The notes under the pieces: generated by a model | The model's database searches: none | The model's input: only the letters and a program-made list of their open reading frames with translations | Told to the model about the DNA's origin: nothing | Translations under genes and position numbers: made by a program | Assembly: GCA_020849075.1 (NCBI GenBank) | Contig: JADLGZ010000034.1 | Location: forward strand, 1-18,396 | Direction: 5' to 3' | Source: Fimbriimonadaceae bacterium | GTDB lineage: Bacteria > Armatimonadota > Fimbriimonadia > Fimbriimonadales > Fimbriimonadaceae | DNA length: 18,396 bases | Part shown: positions 1 through 6,352 of the stretch, in pieces | Layout: every line of letters begins with the position of its first letter | Position numbering within the stretch: the stretch's first letter is position 1

Positions 1-1010
1 CGATGAGCGACGAAGCCGTGATCGTGAAGGGAACCGGCACCATTTTCCTTGGCGGTCCCCCTTTGGTGAAGGCCGCGACCGGTGAAGTCGTTTCCGCTGA
101 GGAACTCGGTGGCGCGGATGTTCATACACGGTTGAGCGGGGTCGCCGACCACATGGCCGAGAACGACGATCACGCGATCTCGATCTTGCGAAATATTGTC
201 GAGTCACTTGGTCCGGTGGGCAAAAAGAGCTTAGGCGAGCCCACAGCACCCGAGAACCCTGTGTACTCACCTGAGGAACTCTATTCGCTCGTTCCAAGCG
301 ATGGTAAGACTCCTATGAACATGCGCGAGGTGCTGGCGCGGCTGGTGGACGGCTCGAAATTTCAGGAGTTCAAGCCCCGTTACGGCACAACGCTTATCTG
401 TGGTTTCGCGCGCTTCGAGGGGCACCTTGCTGGTGTGATTGCAAATGACGGCATTCTCTTCTCGGAAAGCGCAATGAAGGGAGCGCACTTCATCGAGCTT
501 TGTTGTCAACGCGGCATTCCGCTCGTATTCTTGCAGAACATTACCGGCTTCATGGTCGGCAAGCGCTACGAGAACGAGGGCATCGCCAAAAACGGCGCGA
601 AGCTCGTGACGGCGGTCTCGACTGCCAATGTTCCGAAGTTCACCGTGATCATCGGCGGCTCCTATGGCGCTGGAAACTACGGAATGTGCGGCCGCGCCTA
701 CCAGCCTAGGCAGCTTTGGATGTGGCCAAACGCCAGAATTAGCGTGATGGGCGGGGAACAGGCCTCGAACGTGCTGCTTCAGGTGAAGCTCGACTCTGGA
801 GTAGAGATGAGCCAAGAAGAGCAAGACGATTTTAGGGCCCCGACCCTGGCGAAATATGCCGAAGAGTCGTCGTGCTACTACGCTTCCGCGCGTTTGTGGG
901 ACGATGGCATCATTGACCCTGTGGACACCCGCAAGGTACTCGCTTTGGGAATCGAAGCCAGCCGCAACGCTATGGTGAGCGAGCCCAAGTTCGGCGTTTT
1001 CAGAATGTGA
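1..1010 (+). CDS. mccB: Methylcrotonyl-CoA carboxylase beta (carboxyltransferase) subunit, 5'-truncated by window edge
   Basis: This is the C-terminal 335 or so residues of a biotin-dependent acyl-CoA carboxyltransferase. The family transfers CO2 from biotin to 3-methylcrotonyl-CoA in leucine/isovalerate breakdown, in the cytosol. Visible family blocks are GTIFLGGPPLVKAATGE near the start, GILFSESAMKGAHFIELCCQ, GIPLVFLQNITGFMVG, the oxyanion-hole region IIGGSYGAGNYGMCGRAY, WMWPNARISVMGGEQA, and the typical ending FGVFRM. The ATG at position 3 matches an internal Met of the family (in full-length proteins it follows about 200 residues), so the real start lies upstream of the window. The biotin carboxylase partner is not in view. 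The stop is 3 bp from the stop of a convergent small gene. Propionyl-CoA or geranyl-CoA carboxylase beta are the alternatives, but the LGGPPLVKAATGE/GGADVH signature favours MCC. Confidence 0.93.
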   Translation, partial: MSDEAVIVKGTGTIFLGGPPLVKAATGEVVSAEELGGADVHTRLSGVADHMAENDDHAISILRNIVESLGPVGKKSLGEPTAPENPVYSPEELYSLVPSDGKTPMNMREVLARLVDGSKFQEFKPRYGTTLICGFARFEGHLAGVIANDGILFSESAMKGAHFIELCCQRGIPLVFLQNITGFMVGKRYENEGIAKNGAKLVTAVSTANVPKFTVIIGGSYGAGNYGMCGRAYQPRQLWMWPNARISVMGGEQASNVLLQVKLDSGVEMSQEEQDDFRAPTLAKYAEESSCYYASARLWDDGIIDPVDTRKVLALGIEASRNAMVSEPKFGVFRM

Positions 1011-1013
1011 CGC

Positions 1014-1163
1014 TCAGACACCCTTTTTGCGGATGCGCTTAGAGTTGTGCTGCGGCGAGAGTTGCTTCTCGACGTGGGTCATGGGTGGCCCGGTTTCTGG
1101 GGAGGGCGAGTCCTTCAGCTTTTGGATGCGCTCTTGTATCTCTTTCTTACTGAGCCGTTTCAT
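1014..1163 (-). CDS. Small basic hypothetical protein (49 aa)
   Basis: I do not recognise this gene. It begins MKRLSKKEIQERIQKLKDSP and ends in SKRIRKKGV. The N-terminal half looks like one charged amphipathic helix. The middle is Pro-rich and the tail is Arg/Lys-rich, which would suit nucleic-acid or ribosome contact, but that is inference only. It fills the gap between the mccB stop and the tsf terminator almost exactly, and its stop lies 3 bp from the mccB stop. A possible promoter (TTGATT, 18 bp, TAGAGT) ends five bases before the ATG, and GGAG lies 11 bases upstream of it. It could be a chance ORF. Confidence 0.5.
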   Translation of the reverse strand: MKRLSKKEIQERIQKLKDSPSPETGPPMTHVEKQLSPQHNSKRIRKKGV

Positions 1164-1168
1164 AGCTT

Positions 1169-1198
1169 ACTCTACTCCAAACCGTTGGACTTAATCAA
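1169..1198 (-). promoter_or_regulatory. Candidate promoter of the 49-aa gene, possibly leaderless
   Basis: On the minus strand TTGATT (1193-1198) is followed after 18 bp by TAGAGT (1169-1174). The -10 box ends five bases before the ATG at 1163, so transcription would start at or next to the start codon. The -35 overlaps the T-run of the preceding terminator. Seen by eye only. Confidence 0.35.
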
Positions 1199-1227
1199 AA
1201 TGGTCCCAAGGCAATCGCCTTGGGACC
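1193..1227 (-). terminator. Intrinsic terminator of the rpsB-tsf unit
   Basis: A perfect 11-bp stem (1202-1212 paired with 1217-1227, ggtcccaaggc) has a 4-nt loop. Read on the minus strand it is followed by ATTTTGATT, a short T-run. It lies 21 bp beyond the tsf stop at 1249, so it is well placed to end the rpsB-tsf transcript. The T-run is only four uninterrupted Ts but the stem is GC-rich and perfect. Confidence 0.85.
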
Positions 1228-1248
1228 TGTTCGTTGCTCGTCGTTAAG

Positions 1249-2076
1249 CTAGGCGCCGACCTTGAGGCGATAGAACGCCTTGATCTGGAGGTCTCCAGCG
1301 GCTTCCTTAACATAGTCGCCGACTGATTTCGCCGGATCCTTGAAGTAACCCTGCTCGAGCAAGGCGGCCGACTTAACAAACTCCTTTGAAACTCGACCTT
1401 GAGCGATCTTCTCGGCCATTTCGCGCGGTTTGCCTTCGCCAATTGCGCGTTCAATTTCGATTTCGAGCTCCTTGGCAAGCCGATCCTGGGGTAGGTGATC
1501 TTTGTGGACGACTTCGGGTTGAAGCGAAACGACTTGCATCCCGAGGTTTCGACCAACTTCATCATGCGCAGCGGACATCTCGATGATCGCCCCTTGCTTA
1601 CCGTCGTGATGAACGTAAGAACCATAACTCCCGCCTTCGAGCTTTAAGACTTGCTTGAGGACGATATTCTCGCGTATCTTGCCCACGAGGCCCTCAATGA
1701 CTTCTTGGAGCGTGCCATCGGCACCCTTCAGTTTCAGAGCATCTTCGACCGAGAGCCCAGCCGAGCCGCTCTTAAGCACTACCTCAGCCATGGTCTGGAC
1801 GGCGGACTTGAAGTCAGGATTGTTAGACACGAAGTCCGTCTCACTCTCTACGACGACCGCGGCGACGGCACTTGCGCCGTGCGCGACGGCCACGATACCC
1901 GCCCCGGTAGCCCGATCAGCTCGCTTGGCTGCGGCAGCCTTGCCCTTCTCACGAAGGATCTCCTTAGCTCGATCGTAATCGCCATTGGCTTCGTCAAGCG
2001 CAGCCTTGCACTCCATCATAGGAGCGTCCGTATCTTCTCTAAGCCGCTTCACATCAGCGGCAGTGTAATTTGCCAT
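1249..2076 (-). CDS. tsf: Translation elongation factor Ts
   Basis: EF-Ts is the guanine-nucleotide exchange factor that regenerates EF-Tu-GTP in the cytosol. The start MANYTAADVKRLREDTDAPM is the N-terminal UBA-like domain. It is followed by the signature MMECKAALDEANGDYDRAKEILREKG, then the core with ESETDFVSNNPDF, the helix that contacts EF-Tu, and the C-terminal module ending IKAFYRLKVGA. The length is 275 residues, normal for the family. The reading frame stays open upstream to 2244 inside rpsB, but the family-conserved Met is at 2076, seven bases after the rpsB stop. The Shine-Dalgarno region is weak, so coupling to rpsB translation is likely. A strong terminator follows. Confidence 0.97.
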   Translation of the reverse strand: MANYTAADVKRLREDTDAPMMECKAALDEANGDYDRAKEILREKGKAAAAKRADRATGAGIVAVAHGASAVAAVVVESETDFVSNNPDFKSAVQTMAEVVLKSGSAGLSVEDALKLKGADGTLQEVIEGLVGKIRENIVLKQVLKLEGGSYGSYVHHDGKQGAIIEMSAAHDEVGRNLGMQVVSLQPEVVHKDHLPQDRLAKELEIEIERAIGEGKPREMAEKIAQGRVSKEFVKSAALLEQGYFKDPAKSVGDYVKEAAGDLQIKAFYRLKVGA

Positions 2077-2083
2077 AGGTTTC

Positions 2084-3028
2084 TTATTCGGTAGGGGTGG
2101 AGTCGGTAGCCTCAGCTTCGGGCGCAGAGGTCTCAGATGGAGCTTCAACTGCAGGCTCTTCAGGGGTCGTGGGAACGGGGGCCTCTTCAGCCTTTGCCTT
2201 AGGGGTTTTTGCCTTGGACTTGGGAGCCTCGTCACCTTGCTCATCGGAGCTTACGAACGCGCGGAGGAGTTCTTCGTCCACGGGGATCGCGGCACCTTCA
2301 TCAAGGTCAGATTCGTAGAAATCGCCTTCACCGATGATCGCATCGCTAATCGGGCGAGCCTCGAGGATTACTTCACTAAACTTACCGCAGACAAGTCGAA
2401 TCGCTCGGATCGCGTCATCGTTACCCGGGATGACGACATCTGCCACATCGGGGTCGCAATTTGTGTCAACAATGGCTACAACAGGGATCCCGAGTTTCTT
2501 GGCTTCGGCGACAGCAATATCTTCCTTGCTAACGTCAACCACAAAGATCACGCTTGGCATGCCTTGCAAGTTGCGGATCCCTTCTAGGTAGCGATTTAGC
2601 TTCTCGCGCTCTTCCATGCGCTTGAGCTGCTCCTTCTTCGGGAGTCGCTCCATGTAGCCATCTTCAATCATGCGATCAAGCTCCTTAAGGCGGTTGATAC
2701 GCGTGGTCATTGTCTTCCAATTGGTGAGCATGCCGCCGAGCCAGCGTTCGCTAACCCAGTATTGACCGCATCGTTGGGCAGCTTCCTTGACCGCGGCCTG
2801 AGCTTGCTTCTTGGTGCCTACGAACAGCACGGAGCCGCCGTCTTCGACCTTTTGCTTTACAAACTCCAAGGCGTCTTCAAACAGCTTGATCGTTTGGTGC
2901 AGGTCAAGAATGTAGATGCCATTGCGAGCGCCATAGATGTAGCGTCGCATCTTAGGGTTCCACTTGCGTGTGGGGTGACCAAAGTGAACTCCTGCTTCGA
3001 GGAGCTCTTTCATAGATAGTTGTGCCAT
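2084..3028 (-). CDS. rpsB: 30S ribosomal protein S2
   Basis: S2 is a late-assembling protein of the 30S head/neck that binds 16S rRNA and S1. The N-terminus MAQLSMKELLEAGVHFGHPT and KWNPKMRRYIYGARNGIYIL are diagnostic, as are GTKKQAQ, RWLGGMLTNW and VVAIVDTNCDPD. The conserved core ends near residue 255. The last 57 or so residues are an added low-complexity tail rich in Ala, Pro, Glu and Ser/Thr, with a Lys patch (KSKAKTPKAKAEE), giving 314 residues against about 240 in E. coli. tsf follows after 7 bp, the usual pair. The only good Shine-Dalgarno (GGAGG, 3046-3050) lies 17 nt before the ATG, further than usual, so initiation may depend on folding of the leader. Confidence 0.97.
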   Translation of the reverse strand: MAQLSMKELLEAGVHFGHPTRKWNPKMRRYIYGARNGIYILDLHQTIKLFEDALEFVKQKVEDGGSVLFVGTKKQAQAAVKEAAQRCGQYWVSERWLGGMLTNWKTMTTRINRLKELDRMIEDGYMERLPKKEQLKRMEEREKLNRYLEGIRNLQGMPSVIFVVDVSKEDIAVAEAKKLGIPVVAIVDTNCDPDVADVVIPGNDDAIRAIRLVCGKFSEVILEARPISDAIIGEGDFYESDLDEGAAIPVDEELLRAFVSSDEQGDEAPKSKAKTPKAKAEEAPVPTTPEEPAVEAPSETSAPEAEATDSTPTE

Positions 3029-3076
3029 TTTGGTTTCGGGTTATGCCTCCGACTTCGGTTTGGTTCTCCGCGTTTT

Positions 3077-3093
3077 GGTGAGATAATCTCACC
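3077..3093. promoter_or_regulatory. 17-bp perfect palindrome in the rpsB leader (operator or RNA hairpin)
   Basis: ggtgagat-a-atctcacc is an 8+1+8 perfect inverted repeat, 49 bp upstream of the rpsB start. In RNA it folds into a 7-bp stem with a 3-nt loop. Neither strand has a following T-run, so it is not a standard terminator. A weak promoter-like pair (TTTGGC, 16 bp, GATTAT, minus strand) would place the -10 within it, which fits an operator. Its position also fits autogenous control by S2, known in other bacteria. I do not recognise the motif. Confidence 0.5.
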
Positions 3094-3143
3094 ACCCGAC
3101 GCGAGCCAAAGTCGTGTGGAATACCAACATTCTACCCGCTGAG

Positions 3144-4211
3144 CTAGGAACCCTGCTCTTCTAGGCTGACAACAAACTCCGATCCTTGATGAAGGGCACT
3201 GGTTACCGAGAGGCTGCCGCCGTGGGCCTCTACGATATGCTTGGCGATGCTCAACCCCAAGCCAGTTCCACCTGATGATCGGCTTCGGCTTTTGTCCACT
3301 CGATAGAACCTCTCGAAGATTCTGGGGAGGTCCTCTGAGGGGATGCCAATCCCGGTGTCACAAATGCGAAGAACTGCGCTGCCCTCCACGCTTGCGACTT
3401 CAACCCTAACCTTCCCCGACGATGTGTAGTTGATCGCATTGTCAATTAGATTCAGGGCGACTTGTCGGATTTGGTCTGAGCTCGCTAGGATCATGACTCG
3501 ATTGAGCGGAGCCCACTCCAGATCAAGACCACGGGCGATGGCCTTGGGCGTCATTTGGAGTACTACATCATGCACAATCGCCGCTAGATCGCAAGGCCTC
3601 CGTTCAACGGATTCACCTTCTGCGTAGCTTAAAACTAGGAGATCGTCTACGAGGGCCGATAGCCGATCAACCTCGCCGATTATTTGGTGGAGATACTTCT
3701 CCCGTAAGTCGCGGTCGTCCTGTTCAACGTCAACCAAGACTTCAGCCATGGCCCGGATCAGAGTTAGGGGAGTCTTGATTTCGTGGGAAACATTGGCTAC
3801 AAAGTCTTGTCGAACCCGCTCTAGCCGCCGGACTTCCGTTACGTCCCGGATGCTTAGGAATACCTGCTTTGGAGCTGATGGGTTGGGCCATGCTCTGGCG
3901 ATGACAACAAGGTCCTGACCTGTGCGCAATGAGAGTTCTTCCGAACGTGGGCTGGCATGTTTGGTGGCCTGCTTTACGAGTTGCTCCAGACGATGGCTAA
4001 GCGTCACGGCAAGAATAGCCCGACCCTCCATTTCCTGAAAGCCAAACAGAGTCTTGGCCGTTTCGTTAGCGAAGAGTACGACCCCATCCTTTCCAAGGAG
4101 GAACAACGCTGTTTCAAGTCCGCTACTGACGCTACGCAGGGTTTCGAAAGGTCCTTCTGTCTGGTGCTTGAACAGCCTCACTCCCCGATTATGAATCTCT
4201 AGCGGATACAC
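3144..4211 (-). CDS. PAS-domain sensor histidine kinase, soluble, PhoR-like catalytic core
   Basis: A two-component kinase that would phosphorylate an unseen response regulator. A PAS-like segment spans about residues 22-125 (LFLLGKDGVVLFANETAKTLFG). It is followed by the dimerisation/phosphoacceptor helix with FVANVSHEIKTPLTLI (His143). The ATPase domain has N box NLIDNAINYT (254-263), G1 DTGIGI (285-290), F box FERFYRVD and G2 GGTGLGLS (314-321). No membrane segment is present, so it is probably cytosolic. The layout matches the cytoplasmic part of PhoR. The first possible start is GTG at 4211, directly after an in-frame TGA; there is no ATG before the PAS, so the start is uncertain (GTG at codon 11 is an option). 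No response regulator is adjacent: rpsB lies downstream and glnB diverges. Confidence 0.9.
   Translation of the reverse strand: MYPLEIHNRGVRLFKHQTEGPFETLRSVSSGLETALFLLGKDGVVLFANETAKTLFGFQEMEGRAILAVTLSHRLEQLVKQATKHASPRSEELSLRTGQDLVVIARAWPNPSAPKQVFLSIRDVTEVRRLERVRQDFVANVSHEIKTPLTLIRAMAEVLVDVEQDDRDLREKYLHQIIGEVDRLSALVDDLLVLSYAEGESVERRPCDLAAIVHDVVLQMTPKAIARGLDLEWAPLNRVMILASSDQIRQVALNLIDNAINYTSSGKVRVEVASVEGSAVLRICDTGIGIPSEDLPRIFERFYRVDKSRSRSSGGTGLGLSIAKHIVEAHGGSLSVTSALHQGSEFVVSLEEQGS
4168..4195 (+). promoter_or_regulatory. Candidate sigma70-type promoter for glnB
   Basis: TTGAAC (4168-4173), a 16-bp spacer and TATGAA (4190-4195) lie 23 bp before the glnB ATG, inside the first codons of the divergent kinase gene. 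Good match by eye; it predicts a start of transcription near 4202. Confidence 0.5.
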
Positions 4212-4218
4212 TCACGTG

Positions 4219-4560
4219 ATGAAGCGTATTGAGGCCATTGTTCGCATCAATAAATTGGAGGACGTGAAGTTGGCCCTCGAAGATATCGGTGTGTATGGTC
4301 TGACCTGTGATCAGGTCCGAGGCTACGGACGCCAGCAGGGGCAAACAGACTTGTACCGTGGTAGTACCTACGCACTGAATCTTATCCCCAAAATGCGCAT
4401 TGTGGTGGTCACAAGGGATAGCGAATGTGAGCAAGCGCTTGAGGCTATCGTGCAGGCCTCTCACTCTGGAGAGATCGGCGATGGCAAGATATTCGTCTCG
4501 GAAGTCCTTGATGTCGTAAGAATTCGTACTGGCGAGCGAGGCGAGGCGGCTCTCTTGTGA
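4219..4560 (+). CDS. glnB: Nitrogen regulatory protein P-II
   Basis: P-II is the trimeric cytosolic sensor of 2-oxoglutarate and ATP/ADP that controls nitrogen-assimilation targets. The 113-residue protein keeps E. coli GlnB numbering. The T-loop contains GYGRQQGQTDLYRG with Tyr46 and the uridylylatable Tyr51. Lys58 follows, then GEIGDGKIFV with Lys90, and the RIRTG segment supplies Arg101 and Arg103 for nucleotide binding. I chose ATG 4219; a GTG directly before it (4216) is also in frame. Its stop overlaps the GTG start of the next gene (GTGA), so the two are probably coupled. No ammonium transporter or glutamine synthetase is nearby, so GlnB versus GlnK cannot be decided by context. Confidence 0.93.
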   Translation: MKRIEAIVRINKLEDVKLALEDIGVYGLTCDQVRGYGRQQGQTDLYRGSTYALNLIPKMRIVVVTRDSECEQALEAIVQASHSGEIGDGKIFVSEVLDVVRIRTGERGEAALL

Positions 4561-5024
4561 GCCGGTGGGAGAACTTCAAGATATGGCGCGGGCGTCTCCC
4601 GCATTGGCGCGCTGATAACGTGACCTACTATGCGACATTTCGACATCGACGTGAACTTGGAGAGTCCGATCGTAATCTCTTACTCCGAGCTCTGCTCAAG
4701 CCAACAAAGTGGGATCTGCTGGCGGTTTGCGTCTTGCCCGGAGCGACCGAGATGCTTTTCACCGTCAAGTGCTCGCCCAGTGGTGAGCCCTATGAGCTCA
4801 GCGAAGTTATCGAACGGGCCAAGCAGAAAGCGGGGAAGGAGATTATCAAGCGGACTGGTGAGAAGTGGCCCCCCTTTTACACGGAGAGCTTTGACCGAAT
4901 CATCCGGGACAGAGATGAACTTGAGGAACGGTGGCTCGCCCTGCTTGCTTCATCCGTTGAGTTAGAACTGGTGGAAGAACCGGAAGAATACGACGGGCTC
5001 TACGTAGCCCACGCTCCCTTGTAG
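4557..5024 (+). CDS. RAYT/Y1-transposase-like protein lacking catalytic residues (domesticated?)
   Basis: The 155-residue protein follows the layout of REP-associated tyrosine transposases (IS200/IS605 Y1 fold). RGRLPHWRADNVTYYATFRH corresponds to the family opening. LLAVCVLPGATEMLFTV (residues 54-70) corresponds to the strand that normally reads VMPNHVHLL. FYTESFDRIIRDRDEL corresponds to the conserved FWQR.F.EHIIRDE block, and VEEPEEYDG to the end. Both HUH histidines are replaced (Ala63 and Glu65). The helix that normally carries YI.YNPVKAGLV reads LALLASSVELELV, without a tyrosine. It should therefore be unable to cut DNA, but may keep the DNA-binding fold. The GTG start overlaps the glnB stop by GTGA, and no terminal repeats were noticed around it. 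Fold assignment is by recalled motifs, not a search. Confidence 0.72.
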   Translation: MSRWENFKIWRGRLPHWRADNVTYYATFRHRRELGESDRNLLLRALLKPTKWDLLAVCVLPGATEMLFTVKCSPSGEPYELSEVIERAKQKAGKEIIKRTGEKWPPFYTESFDRIIRDRDELEERWLALLASSVELELVEEPEEYDGLYVAHAPL

Positions 5025-5030
5025 ATTGGA

Positions 5031-5579
5031 TCACCTTGGGCGGGGCCTCCGGCGTAGCACTAGGATTCCAAGGCTAAGAGTAGCGAGACTGACTGGTTCG
5101 GGGACCGCAGCAACTGGGACGGTCGGTGGAAGCCCATTGTAGTTAGGATTACTAAATGCCCATCCGTCAACATCGCCATTGGCAAGGAGCCGATCGCTCA
5201 TTCCTAAATTGCTGAAGACCCAGTCATCATGGCCGTTCGTGGTTACCCAATAGCTCCAATACTGCCCAGGATTCGAGTTCTGAGATTGTGAATGTCCAAG
5301 GTAGGTGACGGTGTTTAGGGATGCCCCGAACGAAAACACATCGAACGTTGCGGTGAGCGCAATGTCAGCTTCTACGACCGCTCGAAGCGCGTCCTCGCCT
5401 GTGGCGGCACCGTCCCAGCGATAGCCCCATAGGTAGGATCTCGGGGTCTGTCCATCGTTAAAGTCAATGACAAGAGCCGCCTGATTGGAGCCTGAACCGG
5501 CCCAAAGGCGAATGTCATCAAATGACACGGCTTGAACGGAGAAAGGAAGTAGGAATGTGATGAGAGCTGTGAATTTCAT
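5031..5579 (-). CDS. PEP-CTERM-anchored exported protein, last gene of the B12-riboswitch operon
   Basis: A 182-residue exported protein. An N-terminal signal peptide (MKFTALITFLLPFSVQAV) leads a domain starting SFDDIRLWAGSGSNQAALVI, with WGYRWDG and, later, YWSYWVTTNGHDDWVFSNLG. The C-terminus is a PEP-CTERM sorting signal: VPEP, a short hydrophobic helix, then the basic cluster RRRPRPR. Such proteins are handled by an exosortase in the envelope. The domain resembles the GSGSN.AALVIDWNDG type of PEP-CTERM proteins in Planctomycetes and Verrucomicrobia (from memory); its ligand is unknown. Its ATG overlaps the stop of the preceding gene by ATGA. The stop lies 6 bp from the convergent RAYT-like stop, with no visible terminator between. 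Confidence 0.87.
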   Translation of the reverse strand: MKFTALITFLLPFSVQAVSFDDIRLWAGSGSNQAALVIDFNDGQTPRSYLWGYRWDGAATGEDALRAVVEADIALTATFDVFSFGASLNTVTYLGHSQSQNSNPGQYWSYWVTTNGHDDWVFSNLGMSDRLLANGDVDGWAFSNPNYNGLPPTVPVAAVPEPVSLATLSLGILVLRRRPRPR

Positions 5580-6352
5580 GGATTGAGTTTTCTTGATAGG
5601 GTCGGGTCAATGACCCGGGCAATTGCGTCAAGCTCGCCTCCATTGCCATCGATTCGGATGAAGCGAGCAGCCTTTTGGCGGACTGTACTGAGATCAAAGG
5701 CCGTTCCGCCCCCGGAGCCTCGGAAGGCGTCAATGGCGCTTCTTAGACTTAATCCGTTGAGGTCTTCCCGTGCCAGGTCAGATGGTACGGGGCGGTTAAA
5801 ATCTGAAGGGATCCCGGATGCATCGAAGGCTTGCGTTGGCCAATAGCCATCGGCTCCTTGGAACGGAGTGAGAGGGAACGTGTGCCAGGTGAGGCCGTCC
5901 TGACTAACGCTTACACCCATCGGTTCAATGTAGTCTGCTCCCGAAATCACGAAAGCGGCGTCGGGGTTAGTCCCAAACATAATGGGCTCGCTACAGGCAA
6001 CGAGAGCGTTCCCGAACACGATAAAGTCTGATCCTCGGCGGTTTGTGATGGGCGGATCAAACTCGACCGTTATCTGGCCCCCCGGATTGATGGTGCACAG
6101 GAGAGGCTGGTTTTCGGGGGAAACATTCCAAGTTGAATAGCCTATACTGGGGGCAACCCTCTGCATAGGGCCGCCGTGAATCGTATCCTTCACCCATCGA
6201 GTAGGTGGGCCAAGCACCGCACTCGGTACACCATAGATGCCAGCGCCAAGATTAGAGTAGCTGACCACCGACGACGCAAAGGGTGCCGCAATTCCTGCGC
6301 AGGGAAGGAAGAGAACGGGGAGGAATCTACTGCAAGTCATAGAGGGTGTCAT
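5576..6352 (-). CDS. Exported surface protein, resembles B12-locus cell-surface proteins
   Basis: A secreted protein of about 258 residues with a signal peptide (CSRFLPVLFLPCAGIAAP). Core motifs are GGQITVEFDPPITNRRGSDF, IVFGNALVACSEP, MGVSVSQDGLTWHTFP, TAFDLSTVRQKAARFIRI and the end GELDAIARV. This order (G.I.V.FD.PI.N..G.DF.VFGNA, EP..V.VS.DG..W, FDLS, A.FIRI, E.DA.A.V) is that of cell-surface proteins encoded beside btuB-type transporters in Bacteroidetes. That link is from memory and needs a search. The start is uncertain: ATG 6352, ATG 6340 (best signal peptide) or GTG 6358. All overlap the pseudopilin 3' end, so the genes are coupled. It sits in the cobalamin-riboswitch operon. Confidence 0.82.
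   Translation of the reverse strand: MTPSMTCSRFLPVLFLPCAGIAAPFASSVVSYSNLGAGIYGVPSAVLGPPTRWVKDTIHGGPMQRVAPSIGYSTWNVSPENQPLLCTINPGGQITVEFDPPITNRRGSDFIVFGNALVACSEPIMFGTNPDAAFVISGADYIEPMGVSVSQDGLTWHTFPLTPFQGADGYWPTQAFDASGIPSDFNRPVPSDLAREDLNGLSLRSAIDAFRGSGGGTAFDLSTVRQKAARFIRIDGNGGELDAIARVIDPTLSRKLNP

Noticed and set aside
267..824. Minus-strand 185-codon open frame inside mccB
   Set aside because: It is antisense to a clearly conserved enzyme and resembles no known protein.
2077..2244. Longer tsf start at 2244
   Set aside because: The extra 56 residues are a frame shadow of the rpsB tail; the family start MANYTAADVKRL is at 2076.
3077..3093. Palindrome as a terminator for the kinase gene
   Set aside because: No T-run follows on either strand, and rpsB continues on the same strand.
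3077..3153. tRNA gene on the minus strand suggested by TAGCTCAGCGGGTAGA
   Set aside because: D-stem pairing fails (GCTC against GAAT), no 5-bp anticodon stem forms, no TTCGANT loop exists, and no matching 3' acceptor strand follows at tRNA distance.
4557..5024. Active insertion sequence of the IS200/IS605 family
   Set aside because: Catalytic His and Tyr positions are lost, no flanking terminal hairpins were seen, and the gene is coupled to glnB.
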